From Hypoxylon rubiginosum (Eukaryota > Ascomycota > Sordariomycetes > Xylariales > Hypoxylaceae), in NCBI GenBank assembly GCA_902806565.1, contig CADCXA010000068.1, forward strand, positions 558,001 through 622,000: DNA of 64,000 nt, in the 5' to 3' direction. Below are positions 22,939-34,013 of the stretch, in pieces; the first letter of the stretch is position 1; each line of letters opens with the position of its first letter. The translations under genes were made by a program, and so were the position numbers. A model generated the notes under the pieces. The model searched no databases, had not been told where the DNA came from, and saw only the letters and a program-made list of their open reading frames with translations.

Positions 22939-25900
22939 ATGCCTCCCGTCGAACTCGATAAGCCGTCCGCGGCGCCAATAGGTGCCGGAGAGTCCGACGC
23001 GGGCTCGCTTCGAATTCACGATGTCGAACGAAACGGCCAACACAGCTCCGTTGTACGAGACCTCGAAGGCAATCTGGCATTTCCTAGTTATGTTCCACCC
23101 GACGTTGAAATACCAACCTCGCGCAAGAGGGCGGCCTCCGAAGGGACGCCTGATCATGCCACAACTTCTGGTCCTATCGAGGGTCCCAAAAAGACTATAT
23201 CAGAGCCTCTAGGCGAGCCGCGCCCCAAGTTGGCACAGTCTTCCACAAATACCTATTCCCAAAAGGCACGCTGGACATCGGCACTTCCCGCACTTCCTTT
23301 CAGGAACCGTGCGGGTACTAATACTTCGATGCTCGATACGGCCCTACGAAGCGCATACGACCACGGTGACGACGATACGTCTGCCTCATCATCTTCTGAG
23401 ACGGAAGACGAAACAAAAGACACAGACAGGCGTGCGGACAAGGGCAAAGGGCAAGCGAAACGAAAGACATCTAATGACAGATTCCATCGTTTCCGAGTGG
23501 CCAACGAATTCTACCACACCAAGGGTAAAGTTTCTAAAAGGGATGGCCGGTTGAATATCACAGTAAATGATACTAGTAATACTGGATATTTGGCCAAGGC
23601 ACTTGGTACCGCTGTCAAGAAAGTTGTGACTGGGAAGACAGACGAAGACAAGACAAGCCAGCGGCCAACTTCTTCGCGACTATCCTCGGCGTCGACTGCG
23701 ACGTCGGAGAAGTTGAAGTGGCCCAGGTTGAATATAGTCATTATGGTAATTGGTTCCCGAGGCGATGCACAGCCGTTCTTGAAGATAGGCAAGATCCTCA
23801 AACAAGACTACGGCCATCGCGTACGAATTGCCACACACCCTGCTTTTCGCGAATTCGTCGAGAAGGATTCGGGATTGGAGTTCTTCTCCGTTGGCGGTGA
23901 TCCGTCCGAACTCATGGCATTCATGGTTAAGAATCCCGGCATGATACCTACGCTTGAATCAGTAAAAAAGGGTGATATCGGGGCGAGACGTGCTTCCATG
24001 GCTGAGATGTTTGATGGGTTTTGGCGTGCTTGCATCAACGCAACCGACAATGAGAAGGATGTCACCAATGTCAAGATGATGGGCGAGAGAGACCCATTCA
24101 TCGCAGACGCAATAATATCTAACCCCCCGACGCTGGTTCACACTCACATAGCTGAAGCTCTCGGAATCCCTCTACACTTCATGTTCACCTTCCCTTACAC
24201 ACCGACCCAAGCATTTCCTCATCCCTTGGCAAGCATCAAGAAGTCAAACGTCGATCCTGGCTATACGAATTTCATCTCTTACCCGCTTGTTGAGATGATG
24301 GTCTGGCAAGGGCTCGGCGACCTCGTTAATGACTTCAGAATTAAGACCTTAGGATTGGATCCCGTATCTACTCTCTGGGCTCCTGGGGCGACTTATCGCC
24401 TTCACGTCCCGTTTTCCTATTTATGGAGCCCGGGACTTGTACCTAAGCCTGACGACTGGGGCGATGAGATTGACGTTTCTGGGTTTGTTTTCCTAGATCT
24501 CGCCTCTTCCTTTGAGCCACCAGAGGATCTCGTCGAGTTTCTCAACAACGGTGACATGCCAATTTACATTGGCTTTGGGTCTATCGTCGTCGACGATGCT
24601 GATAGGTTTACCGAGATGATTTTTGAAGCGGTAAAGCAGGCGGGAGTTCGCGCTTTGGTATCCAAAGGCTGGGGTGGTCTCGGCCATGGCAATGTGCCAG
24701 AAAATATCCACTTGCTCGACAACACTCCTCACGACTGGCTCTTCCCTAAAGTTAGAGCTTGTGTTATTCATGGTGGTGCCGGTACCACTGCCATCGCGCT
24801 CAAATGCGGCAAGCCGACCATGATCGTGCCTTTCTTTGGCGATCAACACTTTTGGGGTTCAATGGTTGGCACTGCGGGAGCTGGGCCGATGCCTGTACCT
24901 TACAAGAAGCTCAATACGGAGAGCCTTGTGGACGGCATCAGATATTGCCTGACGGACGAGGCACTCGAAGCTGCGCAGAAACTTGCTAAATCTATTGAGC
25001 TCGAAGGTGACGGTGCCAAAAACGCTGTGAGGTCGTTTCACCGTCACCTGACAACATCTGGCGAAGACTCGATGCGATGTTCGGTCCTGAATGATCGTGT
25101 AGCGGTCTGGCGTGTCAAACAGACTAGCCTCAAACTTAGCGCTCTGGCAGCAGACATTGCTGTCAGCCGCGGGCTGATATCTTGGCGCAGACTACGCCTT
25201 ATTCGGCATAAAGAATGGAACGATTTCGAAGGACCAGGCGAACCTATTACGGGTCTTGTCGGTTCGCTTCTGGGGACTGTTGGCGATGCCTTTGGTGGAA
25301 TAGGCAGTGTTCCATATCGTCTGGCGAAGACGTCAAATAAGCGAGCTGAACGTAAGAAGCGGAAGGAGAGAAGGAGGCAGCAAAGACAGGCTGCTTCGGC
25401 TGAGCGCTCGGCTGGATTTCCGTTTCCCAATCAAAGAGACGGCAATGCTATAACTGATGGGGACGGGAGAAGCCGTATCGATGGAGACTCGCTCCTAGCA
25501 GCAAGTACACCAGGAACAGCGCCCCTTCAACCAGCTCAAGAAGAATACCTGAACGACATAGAGGAAGGGGTTGAAAGAACAGGGAGAGCTCTAGCTCGTG
25601 CGCCTGTGGACCTTGCTCTTGCTCTGGCTCAGGGATTCCACAATGCCCCTCGTCTATATGGAGATGAAACTGTCAGGCGTCCAATCCGTGTAACAGGGAT
25701 ACGATCGGGACTTAAGGCTGCAGGTCATGAATTCATCTACGGCATCTATGACGGAGTCACTGGGATTGTGAGACTGCCAATTCGCGGCGCTAGAGAGGAC
25801 GGAATTAAGGGCGCGCTTACAGGTGTTGGCATGGGACTCACAGGGTTCATATTAAAGGACATCGCGGCAATCATAGGACCCATCGGCTATACCCTTCAAG

Positions 25901-26430
25901 GCATTGCCAAGCAGTTTGAGGGTGGGAAACAACCTGTCAAATACCTCCGTCGCGCACGTATCATCCAGGCTCAACGGGAGTTCCACGCTCTTACTGAAGG
26001 GGAACGTAAGACGGTTATTGAAGGTGTACTTAACGGCTGGCAGGTCATGCGCCAACTAGCAGATACAATCATGAAGGAAAAGGAGAAGCGGCAGCTTATA
26101 CCACGTCTCACCAGGAGACAAGGTAAAAAACCCAAGGCCAAATCCTTAGGTAAATACGGCAAGGGACCCGCCTTCGAGAGTGTCGCGATCGCAGAGAAAG
26201 CCATCGAAGCTATCAAGCAAGGCGAGAATATGGACGTCGTACTTGGAAAACCTAGGAAAAGTTTTGATTTAATGAAGAAACCCCCAAAGAAGGAGGCTGA
26301 TTCAGGTACTACGGCGAACCCGACGCAAGGAAACACGAAGAACAAGGGAATACTCTCACCAGGAGAAGAGGAAGAAGGGGAAGACCTATCTCGGAGCGAT
26401 CGAGGAAAACGAGAGCCGATCATGAATTGA
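22939..26430 (+). CDS. UDP-glycosyltransferase (sterol glucosyltransferase type) with VPS13/ATG2-like C-terminus
   Basis: Single exon, 1163 residues. Residues 1-260 are disordered, Ser/Arg/Lys-rich. The GT28 N-domain starts at about 265 with LNIVIMVIGSRGDAQPFLKI. The UDP-binding C-domain has IYIGFGSIVVDD, LVSKGWGG and HGGAGTTAIALKCGKPTMIV at about 610. This is the sterol 3-beta-glucosyltransferase (Atg26-like) architecture, but without visible PH/GRAM domains upstream. A basic stretch (about 800-815) follows, then about 890-985 a glycine-patterned region (GIYDGVTGIVRLPIRGARED, GIKGALTGVGMGLTGFILKD). This resembles the C-terminal lipid-contact module of VPS13 and ATG2. The C-terminus is acidic and disordered. 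Likely glycosylates a sterol or related lipid at a membrane; the lipid-transfer link is inference. Confidence 0.9.
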   Translation: MPPVELDKPSAAPIGAGESDAGSLRIHDVERNGQHSSVVRDLEGNLAFPSYVPPDVEIPTSRKRAASEGTPDHATTSGPIEGPKKTISEPLGEPRPKLAQSSTNTYSQKARWTSALPALPFRNRAGTNTSMLDTALRSAYDHGDDDTSASSSSETEDETKDTDRRADKGKGQAKRKTSNDRFHRFRVANEFYHTKGKVSKRDGRLNITVNDTSNTGYLAKALGTAVKKVVTGKTDEDKTSQRPTSSRLSSASTATSEKLKWPRLNIVIMVIGSRGDAQPFLKIGKILKQDYGHRVRIATHPAFREFVEKDSGLEFFSVGGDPSELMAFMVKNPGMIPTLESVKKGDIGARRASMAEMFDGFWRACINATDNEKDVTNVKMMGERDPFIADAIISNPPTLVHTHIAEALGIPLHFMFTFPYTPTQAFPHPLASIKKSNVDPGYTNFISYPLVEMMVWQGLGDLVNDFRIKTLGLDPVSTLWAPGATYRLHVPFSYLWSPGLVPKPDDWGDEIDVSGFVFLDLASSFEPPEDLVEFLNNGDMPIYIGFGSIVVDDADRFTEMIFEAVKQAGVRALVSKGWGGLGHGNVPENIHLLDNTPHDWLFPKVRACVIHGGAGTTAIALKCGKPTMIVPFFGDQHFWGSMVGTAGAGPMPVPYKKLNTESLVDGIRYCLTDEALEAAQKLAKSIELEGDGAKNAVRSFHRHLTTSGEDSMRCSVLNDRVAVWRVKQTSLKLSALAADIAVSRGLISWRRLRLIRHKEWNDFEGPGEPITGLVGSLLGTVGDAFGGIGSVPYRLAKTSNKRAERKKRKERRRQQRQAASAERSAGFPFPNQRDGNAITDGDGRSRIDGDSLLAASTPGTAPLQPAQEEYLNDIEEGVERTGRALARAPVDLALALAQGFHNAPRLYGDETVRRPIRVTGIRSGLKAAGHEFIYGIYDGVTGIVRLPIRGAREDGIKGALTGVGMGLTGFILKDIAAIIGPIGYTLQGIAKQFEGGKQPVKYLRRARIIQAQREFHALTEGERKTVIEGVLNGWQVMRQLADTIMKEKEKRQLIPRLTRRQGKKPKAKSLGKYGKGPAFESVAIAEKAIEAIKQGENMDVVLGKPRKSFDLMKKPPKKEADSGTTANPTQGNTKNKGILSPGEEEEGEDLSRSDRGKREPIMN

Positions 26431-27519
26431 GGATTTAATTATACCGTCATCAGCAAGCCGAGGATAAATGGGGGCTTGCTTCTTCTAACATTCGGCAGTA
26501 AAACCATAAGCTAAGGTTGTGGAGCAAGAGGGATTGGGAATTGTTTCTTTTATCTTATAATTTCGTCTTTTAATATTGCGGATTTGAGCATCTCATTAAG
26601 CAAAGGGTATGCGTTGGTTAATTGATACCACACACACAACGTGGAGTCGGCGTTTTACTCTTTCAACGCGCTGCATTGGAGTTCTTTCGATCGTCAACGA
26701 AATTGCATATACCCTCCAAGCAATTGTTGGTGTCGACGTCTTGAAACGAGTAATAGACGATGGTTACGAAGGTTATTAGATTCTGTAATAATGATAATTA
26801 ATCCCGCTTTCCATCCTCGTCTTGAGGCCCCTTTTTTACCGAGGTATTCCTCGGCCGTGACAATGCTAGGCTATGACAACTTCGTGGTCGTCCAATCGAT
26901 CCACTGCGCAGCATACCAAGTGAACTTGCCATCCGAATTTAGCACGTCGGTAACTACAGGCGTCTGGCTGAGGAGGAACTTGCTGAAGAAGGCCTCGAGC
27001 TGGAGATTCTGCTTGCTAGGCATCGAGCAGTGCGAGCAGTCATACGAGGCCTGCGACATGGCCCGGGGCGTTCTCGGCCCCCCTTTAACATATATCTAGG
27101 TAGCTAGCTGCTGGCTACTAGCTAACCAGTTACGCAGTGCGATTTCTACTACGACACGAATCAAAGGGTATAAAGTCAACGCGTTTATTGCGAAAGAAGC
27201 TATCAAAGCTAACTGAAAAAGACTGCGAGTGCATATGCCTAGGTAGGCGCGGGGCTCTTTCCTCCCTCCCCTTTTTTTGTGCATTTTTTATTCTCCGACC
27301 CGATCTTCCTATCTGGGCTATCAGCCCAACTCTCGTCCAAAGGACTTGGGGGCGAATAGTTGATGCACTGACAAATGCCTCGATTCGTGTCTCAAAGCCG
27401 AAGGAAAGTAAAAGAAAGCTACCTAGAGCTTAGGGTTCCCCCTTCGTCCACCCATTTTGTGGGTTCTTTTGGCCTCGATTTGGCTCTCATCTCAACAAGG
27501 CTCTAACATTAGGTGGACC
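26431..27519. other. Intergenic
   Basis: This lies between two converging genes. A minus-strand frame at 26871-27059 (62 codons, C-rich start CSHCSMPSKQ, end WYAAQWIDWTTTK) has gene-like codon use. It lacks any partner exon that I can find and may be a gene remnant. Confidence 0.4.
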
Positions 27520-29811
27520 TCACGGTCCAAGTCGATCTTGAAAGGGAGTCCGCACTCCATCAAGATGACTCGTCGATAAGTGGTTGAAGATGGCTAGTTC
27601 AAAGGGGGTTCGTCCAGTCCCTTTGCCCAAATCATCTTCTGAGGAAACATTATCCTTCCCGTCGGACAAGCATTTCTCGTCGTTGTCGTTATCCTTCCCT
27701 CCGCCGACTTGCTCGGCAGGACAAGATTTGGGGTTCAGACTGTCCTTCGTGCGCGTCAGCCACCGAGAAATCTTAGGGCATCCATCCGGGACGCAAGCGA
27801 TGAAGGAATCGAGCTCGGGTCTGTTGTCGGGCGGTGTTTTGTGCCACATTTCCTTGACTACGGGCAGGAGCTTGTCGTCTCGGATCGCGATCTCGAAAGC
27901 TGACACCCCAGGCGAACGCTTGACGGTCTTCCAGTCCGTATCTTTGGGGAAGAGAGGTGCGTTCGGGGGCAGAAACGGATTGGCGCCATGCAGCAGCAGC
28001 AGGCGGATAGTGATCTTCTCGGTTCCAGAAGCGACGGCATCGGCGAGCGGCGTTCTTGAAAACTTGGACAGCAAGTTTACGTCCTCGGTGAGAGCCAGAA
28101 TCTTTTCTACTACGGAGATTTCTCCCCATACGGAAGCTAGACGGAGCCACTGAGGATCGGGCTGAATCCTAGGTCGTCGGCGGCAAAGAAGGTAATTGGC
28201 CCCGATTTTGTCACGACACTTCAATGCATGCGTGACGAGACAAGTTGTCTTCTCCGGGGGAATGCCCAAGTCAAGGAGCATCTCCAGCCATTGCTCTTTG
28301 ATATCTGGCTTGGGTTGCGTTGAGGACTTTTGCATCATTCTATGGGCGGCAACATATGCCTTTCCCGGATCTTGTAAGACGACGCCGTGGCGAGTGAGGA
28401 CGTAGCAAATGTCTAGATAATTACGCATCATGCATTTTTCGAGGACGTCATTGAGGTGTTTGCGGCTTAACGTCTCGGGAGTTGCGCAAGCGAGCAGACC
28501 CTCTACGGTTGCAGGATCGTTGTTGAAGGCCACATGCTCCATAAGGGTATGGGGTCCTGTGGCCAGCGGCACATCGATTCTAGTGCCGAGTTTTTCCATC
28601 AGTATAGCCACGACTCTGGTGAAATTGGGACGGCCTGATTCCTTCGCCAGAAAGTCTAGTATACCACTCGTGCTTACTCCCCTGCCGATGAGATGGGCCA
28701 CCATTGTCTGGTTCCAATCTATCGTGTGCAATATGGCGTGCTGTAGTGGCGTGTGGTCGTGCTCGTCTTTCTCCTCAAGGTCCGCGCCAGCTTCAACAAG
28801 TTTCTGAAGCATCTTAAACTGACGGGGACGTTGGTAATGAGTATGATACAGGTTAAGACCGACGCACATGTGGACAAGGTGACTAGTTCCTTCGCGGTCG
28901 TCATCGTGCCGGATCTTGGCGCCGGCCTTGAGCAGAATGTCTGCGTGGCTGAAGTTCTGCATCAATATCGCTTTTCCGAGCGGACGCTGACCGGAAACGG
29001 AGATGTTGACGTCGGCTTTATAATGTATCAACTGGTTGACCGTGCTGGTGATCCGACCGGGTTTTACGTAGAATTTGTCGGCCTCTATCGTGCGATAGAG
29101 GGGCGAGGCGCCAGCACTATCTCGAACGTCGACCTGAAGCCTGTTCTTTTTCTCCTCGTCGTTTTTATCTTCGTCCTTGCCCAACAGGTACTCAACCACG
29201 TCTCTTAAGTCATTTCTTGCTGCTATGTGCAAGGCCGTGGTAAATCCACGGCCACCTCGCGTTTCAAGAAAGTAGAGGTTGACACCACGCTCAAGTAAGA
29301 CAAGAGCTACCTTTTCCAACTTCTTCTCAAGTGCACACCGCAGCCTGGAATGCTTAGCAAAATGGTAGGGGGGGCCGAGTTCCACTACTTTGTCTACCAT
29401 CTCACACCACGGGTCGTAGTTTAGTAGATACGAGAACGTGTTGGGACGGTTCAGCGTAAATGCTCGCTCGAGCAAGTGTCCCGGATCTAGGAGCTTTTTG
29501 TCCCAATAGTCTAAATCCAGCCCCAGTTCCTCGATAATCCGTAAAGTAGCTACGCTATCTCGATCGATCGCGCGGTGGAGGACGTTAAAATCATCGAACT
29601 TCATATTAAAGGCGTAGAGGAATGGATTAACTATGCGGCGCAGCTTGCCGCAAACGAGGGTGAGTTTGTAGAGATCGCGTGATAGCAGTACGCGGCGATC
29701 GTACTCGGGTTTGTTTCGCCGGTGGTTGTTGAAATCCTTCGGATCGGTGTGCTCGGCAGCCAGGATCATGAGTATCAACTCAACCGGTAGCGCTAGTAGA
29801 GAAGCCATCAT
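27520..29811 (-). CDS. F-box-like ankyrin-repeat protein
   Basis: Single exon, 763 residues. The N-terminus LLALPVELILMILAAEHTDP followed by LTLVCGKLRRIVNPFLYAFN is an F-box-like motif (about residues 4-65), suggesting recruitment to an SCF ubiquitin ligase. Ankyrin repeats follow irregularly: FNVLHRAIDRDSVATLRIIE (about 74), TALHIAARNDLRDVVEYLLG (about 190), LGKAILMQNFSHADILLKAG (about 275), TPLQHAILHTIDWNQTMVAH (about 355) and TPLADAVASGTEKITIRLLL (about 610). The end is a charged disordered tail. There is no signal peptide or TM segment. Such proteins are numerous in filamentous ascomycetes and mostly uncharacterised; the target is unknown. Confidence 0.88.
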   Translation of the reverse strand: MMASLLALPVELILMILAAEHTDPKDFNNHRRNKPEYDRRVLLSRDLYKLTLVCGKLRRIVNPFLYAFNMKFDDFNVLHRAIDRDSVATLRIIEELGLDLDYWDKKLLDPGHLLERAFTLNRPNTFSYLLNYDPWCEMVDKVVELGPPYHFAKHSRLRCALEKKLEKVALVLLERGVNLYFLETRGGRGFTTALHIAARNDLRDVVEYLLGKDEDKNDEEKKNRLQVDVRDSAGASPLYRTIEADKFYVKPGRITSTVNQLIHYKADVNISVSGQRPLGKAILMQNFSHADILLKAGAKIRHDDDREGTSHLVHMCVGLNLYHTHYQRPRQFKMLQKLVEAGADLEEKDEHDHTPLQHAILHTIDWNQTMVAHLIGRGVSTSGILDFLAKESGRPNFTRVVAILMEKLGTRIDVPLATGPHTLMEHVAFNNDPATVEGLLACATPETLSRKHLNDVLEKCMMRNYLDICYVLTRHGVVLQDPGKAYVAAHRMMQKSSTQPKPDIKEQWLEMLLDLGIPPEKTTCLVTHALKCRDKIGANYLLCRRRPRIQPDPQWLRLASVWGEISVVEKILALTEDVNLLSKFSRTPLADAVASGTEKITIRLLLLHGANPFLPPNAPLFPKDTDWKTVKRSPGVSAFEIAIRDDKLLPVVKEMWHKTPPDNRPELDSFIACVPDGCPKISRWLTRTKDSLNPKSCPAEQVGGGKDNDNDEKCLSDGKDNVSSEDDLGKGTGRTPFELAIFNHLSTSHLDGVRTPFQDRLGP

Positions 29812-30945
29812 AAGATCTGGGACTAAAGGTGAAGAAGTGAGTGGAAGTTCAAAATTGAAATGACATTTGGAAACGCAAATATTGTTAAGTACCTACCTAC
29901 CCAGATTGCTTGCTACCTTAGGCACCTACCTAGATTGCTACCTTAGGTACCTAGGTAGGTAAAAACTTCGCAACTGCTTGAGAAGCTGGTTGCGTGGCGT
30001 TCTGATCTCGTCGAGGAATGTGGGTTGGTATCAATAGTTTGCAGGAAATGAGAATGTTTGGTGGATGTAGGGAAATGAAGAAGAAGGTGGATCAGTGGGC
30101 AAGAACAGAAGGCAGATTCCTAGTAGTACGCATCTAAGTAGTGACTGGACACCTAAGCAGAAGAAGGTAGGTAGCTTGATGTTGTAATTAGGAACCAGCA
30201 AGGAAATAAGTATTCCGAGAAGAGGGTTGACGATGTCATTTGCCCCGTATTAAAAAAGGGCCCGGTCTACGCTTCGATGCGTTGTGGGAGTTCCAACGGC
30301 TGTTGCCACCGAGTATTGTGTACCTAAGGTATCTTCGACGTTATAGTGTCTGATTCCATCTGAGAACTTACAAAAATACTTTTTAAGAAGAGTGAAATCT
30401 TAGCAAAGCCCTAGCAAGTCACCCCCGTTCGTTGAGGCGAGGCGGACTACACGTAGAACGTATCAACGTTATGCTTATGATTTTCCGAAACGAGTCCGTT
30501 ACGTCTATAATCAAACCATCTAGAAACTTCTATCACGTATGGTGGCCATTCACGGATTACATTATATCGTAAAAGGGGCGTCGAGGTGATAAAAGGGTGA
30601 TAATCAAGGTGTCTATGTTGCTTTGGGATACCCAGAAGGATACGAGCACATGAGTTGAGACAAAATAGCCAAGAATCTAGACTGAAGATATTTGCTTTAT
30701 CTCTTTGACCGAAAACCTTTTAAATGGCAGGAAGAGGTGTAGGAACGCTCAAACGTTGGACGGCATAAGCACGACAATCGTGAATTCGAGACATTGAATA
30801 CTATGGCCATCCATCAGCCAAGCGGTATGGCTAGTGAGTGAGAATACTGGATAGCATGATAAGGCACAATGTCCCACAGCTGATGTATATTTCCCTGCAG
30901 TTCCTGCCTTAAATCTAAGCGAAAAGTGACGCCATTTATTCTATC
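29812..30945. other. Intergenic with TACCTAGGTA-type repeat block
   Basis: Upstream of the ankyrin gene. 29888-29961 contains repeated ACCTACC / ACCTTAGG / TACCTAGGTAGG motifs, including two near copies of AGATTGCT-TACCTTAGG-ACCTA. The rest shows no gene. Confidence 0.6.
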
Positions 30946-32661
30946 TTAGATGTCCTCGGCCACGAGAGCTGCTTCTTTGCCGCCCCCAAAAGAGAAGCGC
31001 CAAGTCATATCAGCCCCAGGACGTGGCCGAAGCTCGATGTCTATGTCGCTGTCTGGCTGTTCCATGGCCTCCGCCTGAGACGAGTTCGCCGTTGTCGGCG
31101 TAACCCATCGTCCATTCACAGGGCAGACATCAAATCGCAAGAGCATCGAGGCAGCAAAGAGTAAGATTTCGGTCGTGGCGAAGTGTCGACCTGGGCAGAG
31201 TGTCGTACCACCTCCGAATCCACGAAAGGCCACAGGATTGGGACGGCTGGCGCTAGGCTTTCTCACGAAACGACGGGCATTAAAGACGTCGGCGCTTTCG
31301 CCCCAAGCACTCCGCATCCGGTGTTGGACCCGAGACGGAATCATAACTAGCCCTCCTTTCTTGATGAGGTACTTGCCATCAAGCATCTGATCCTCGTCGG
31401 CGACACGTACCGAGTTTCCCATGCCGTGGAACCGTAGGACTTCTTGAAAGGTGGAGATCAACGTGGGACACGAGCTTTTTACGTAGTTGGAGTCGATAGT
31501 GCAGATGCCGTCTTTCTCCTGAACTGCATGGGATACTTCCTCTCGGCAATCTTCGAGGACGGACGGATCGGATATGATATGATAGATGGTCCAGAAAGCA
31601 GCAGGGGTGGTATTAGCAACAAGAGCAAACATACCGCCAATGTGGCACCTGGCAATATCTACCTCGGGGATGCCCCGGCTTGTGAAATGCTCAACCCAAC
31701 GCTGTATGAAAGTTGACCCCTCATTAAAACCACCTTCAGACTGATATTTGACAAAGGCCTTGACTAGTTGTTCGCGTCCCTGGATGCCCTGCTTGAAAAC
31801 CCAATGAGGTAACAGATCGAGCATGAGAAACATGATAGTTGGGTGGTATTTGCTACATCTGTCAGTCACGTAAAAGAAATAGTGAGAAGGGCTTGTGATG
31901 CTTACTGCCAGGCCTCCATGTTCCGGGGGTCGCGAAGAGGGTTAGCAGGTCCGTACACACCATCGGTCGTGGCGAGCAGGAGCTCTTGGCGAACCCATTC
32001 GAACATTTTGACCTTTGTTGATCCGTTTGATACTAGCTTATCAAGGGAGCGAGTTATAACTTGGATTGCTTTCCCATTCAGCTCGTCGAGCGCAGGCCCA
32101 GCAGACAAAGTAGGATGTATGGCATTTATGTAGGCCGGCAGAAAGCCATTCTCAGATACCATGTCTTGGCGCATAATACTCATGGCCTCTTTGCTGCCTC
32201 CCATAGCAGCTTCAGTGGCCCTGGCCGTAACAGGTGGGAATAGGAGAGTGCGCCATTGGCGTTGAACCACTGGAATAAGAGTAGTTGAGTTGACTATGTA
32301 GATACGGGTTCCTGGAAGTCTGAGCGTGTATATGGGAAGGCGAGGATATTTGTCTCTGGCAACGCGATGTTAGCATAAAATGAGATTGTGTTGGGTTACC
32401 TTACCTCATGTGATTATAAAACCCCATGCTCCAGCGTATCATTCCAAATACGGGACTCAAGAAGGGGATTGAAGTCGACACCAAGATTGGCTCCTTCGCA
32501 TCTTGCGTGAGACGTAGTAATGTCCATAAGAATGTGTAAGTCGCTATGATAACACCAATCACGGCGACAAACGCAGAATGGTCAGCTGCCAAGTGCGATG
32601 CTAGATTGGCATTTGTCGTAAAGCTGGAGGTGATGTTCCCCATCGCTGCGTTGGTAGACAT
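30946..32661 (-). CDS. Cytochrome P450 monooxygenase (CYP7/8-like class)
   Basis: ER-anchored haem monooxygenase. Minus-strand exons 32661-32405, 32355-31906 and 31852-30946 give 537 residues. The N-terminal anchor lies at about 30-48 (SAFVAVIGVIIATYTFLWTL). The haem loop is FRGFGGGTTLCPGRHFATTE, with ligand Cys at about residue 454. The K-helix ExxR is in TFQEVLRFHGM. The oxygen-binding helix region is GGMFALVANTTPAAFWTI, of the N-T-x-P-A-A-F-W form also seen in the CYP7/CYP8 type, without the usual AGxDT. The acceptor at 31853 gives EAWHKYHPTIM; an acceptor 6 nt upstream is also in frame. The substrate is unknown. Neighbouring oxidoreductases suggest a secondary-metabolite role. Confidence 0.9.
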
Positions 32662-34013
32662 AGTGAGCGCTTGCTTCTACTGTATTGGTGATTGCGCAAC
32701 TTGACTAAGAAAAACCGGTACTCTTCCCAGGCTATTTAATAAGCTAGAAGGAGGGAAGACCTCACTGGCGATAATTTTAAATTGTTGCACTAGATTTGCT
32801 GTGCCGCAGAGGAATACGACCTGGTTAATACCTATGCCCTAAAGGTATTTATTAGCTGGTTTTAATTCAAGGGGCAATCTTAGTCTCTTTATTAACTTCA
32901 CAGATTAATAATCCGTGAGGCAAGTTAAATTACAGAGTACAAGGTAGATAGGTAATAGATATAAGAGATATCGCTTGGCCTTCAAGTTTCATGTAAGGGA
33001 GACGACGAGGCACCCCCTTTTTATAGGTACTTAGGTACATCTGCTAGCTCGTTGTTGACGCACGTACCGCCTTATACCCCCCCTAGGTACTGATAACAAC
33101 CCCTAAAGGGTGCGGGATGCGAAGCCATTCTATTTTGTCTTGATATAGAAACGTACGATTGAGAATAAAAGGAAATCCTTCGCTTGTTACCAAAAGATAA
33201 CCCATATTCCTAACCACCATATCAACGAATTGCTTAACGGTTGAAATTTGAATGACGTCTTCCAGCCCCGCAAACGCCAACTTACCCATTCACTCTTTCT
33301 ATAGTGACTTGCGGTAACAGTCCTTGCCAGGTACCTAAGGTACAGTCACCGCAAGATGATGTACCGCGCGGGATGTTCGTACAAGGTTAAGAACTAAGAG
33401 CGAAACTTGGCGCTGAAAATGAAGCACGAGCACTTTATCGGGCTGCTAAGGACAGCGACGTTGACAACAAAACTTAATGGGACCCGGAGCGTACACCTCG
33501 GCTGGGAAACTCGGCTATCAAAGCATTCAGGTTAGGATCCCTAGTTCATTGGCGGCGACCTAGGTGGATAAATAGATTGTTGGCATCGAAGACGTGACGG
33601 AAAAGGGGCGCGCGTTGGAACAGGAGTTAAGGGATAGCTGACGAGGAGCTGTTACGCAAGGAGTCGTGCCGTCCGAAAGGGAATTTCCAGTGCCTCTCGA
33701 GGTTCCAACAAGCAATCAGAGTGGATCGGTCCGAAAATAGTACTTGTACCTGGCGTCACTCATTTGTCGTCTCACGGAATCGCCAGGAGGCGGGTTGGAA
33801 TTTAGGCTGGGACGCAACACATCATGGTATTGCAAAGAACGGCAAAGGTTTCATTTCCTTGAGTATAAAATAAAAAGCGGCGATGCGTATCTACCAAGTT
33901 CTAGTGCTCGATTCATTCCATATCAATAAATTTCGCCCAGAGCATTCATAATGGCTACTGCCAATGCTCCTGACCTAGAAAGGTAGGACATGGATAGGCC
34001 TAACCTAAGATCT
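32662..34013. other. Intergenic
   Basis: Upstream of the P450 and 3' flank of the SDR. AT-rich with TACCTAAGGTAC-type motifs (about 33331-33344). No gene is recognisable. Confidence 0.5.

Noticed and set aside
26871..27059. 62-codon minus-strand frame with coding-like codons
   Set aside because: No upstream exon or known domain was found; noted in the intergenic entry only as a possible remnant.
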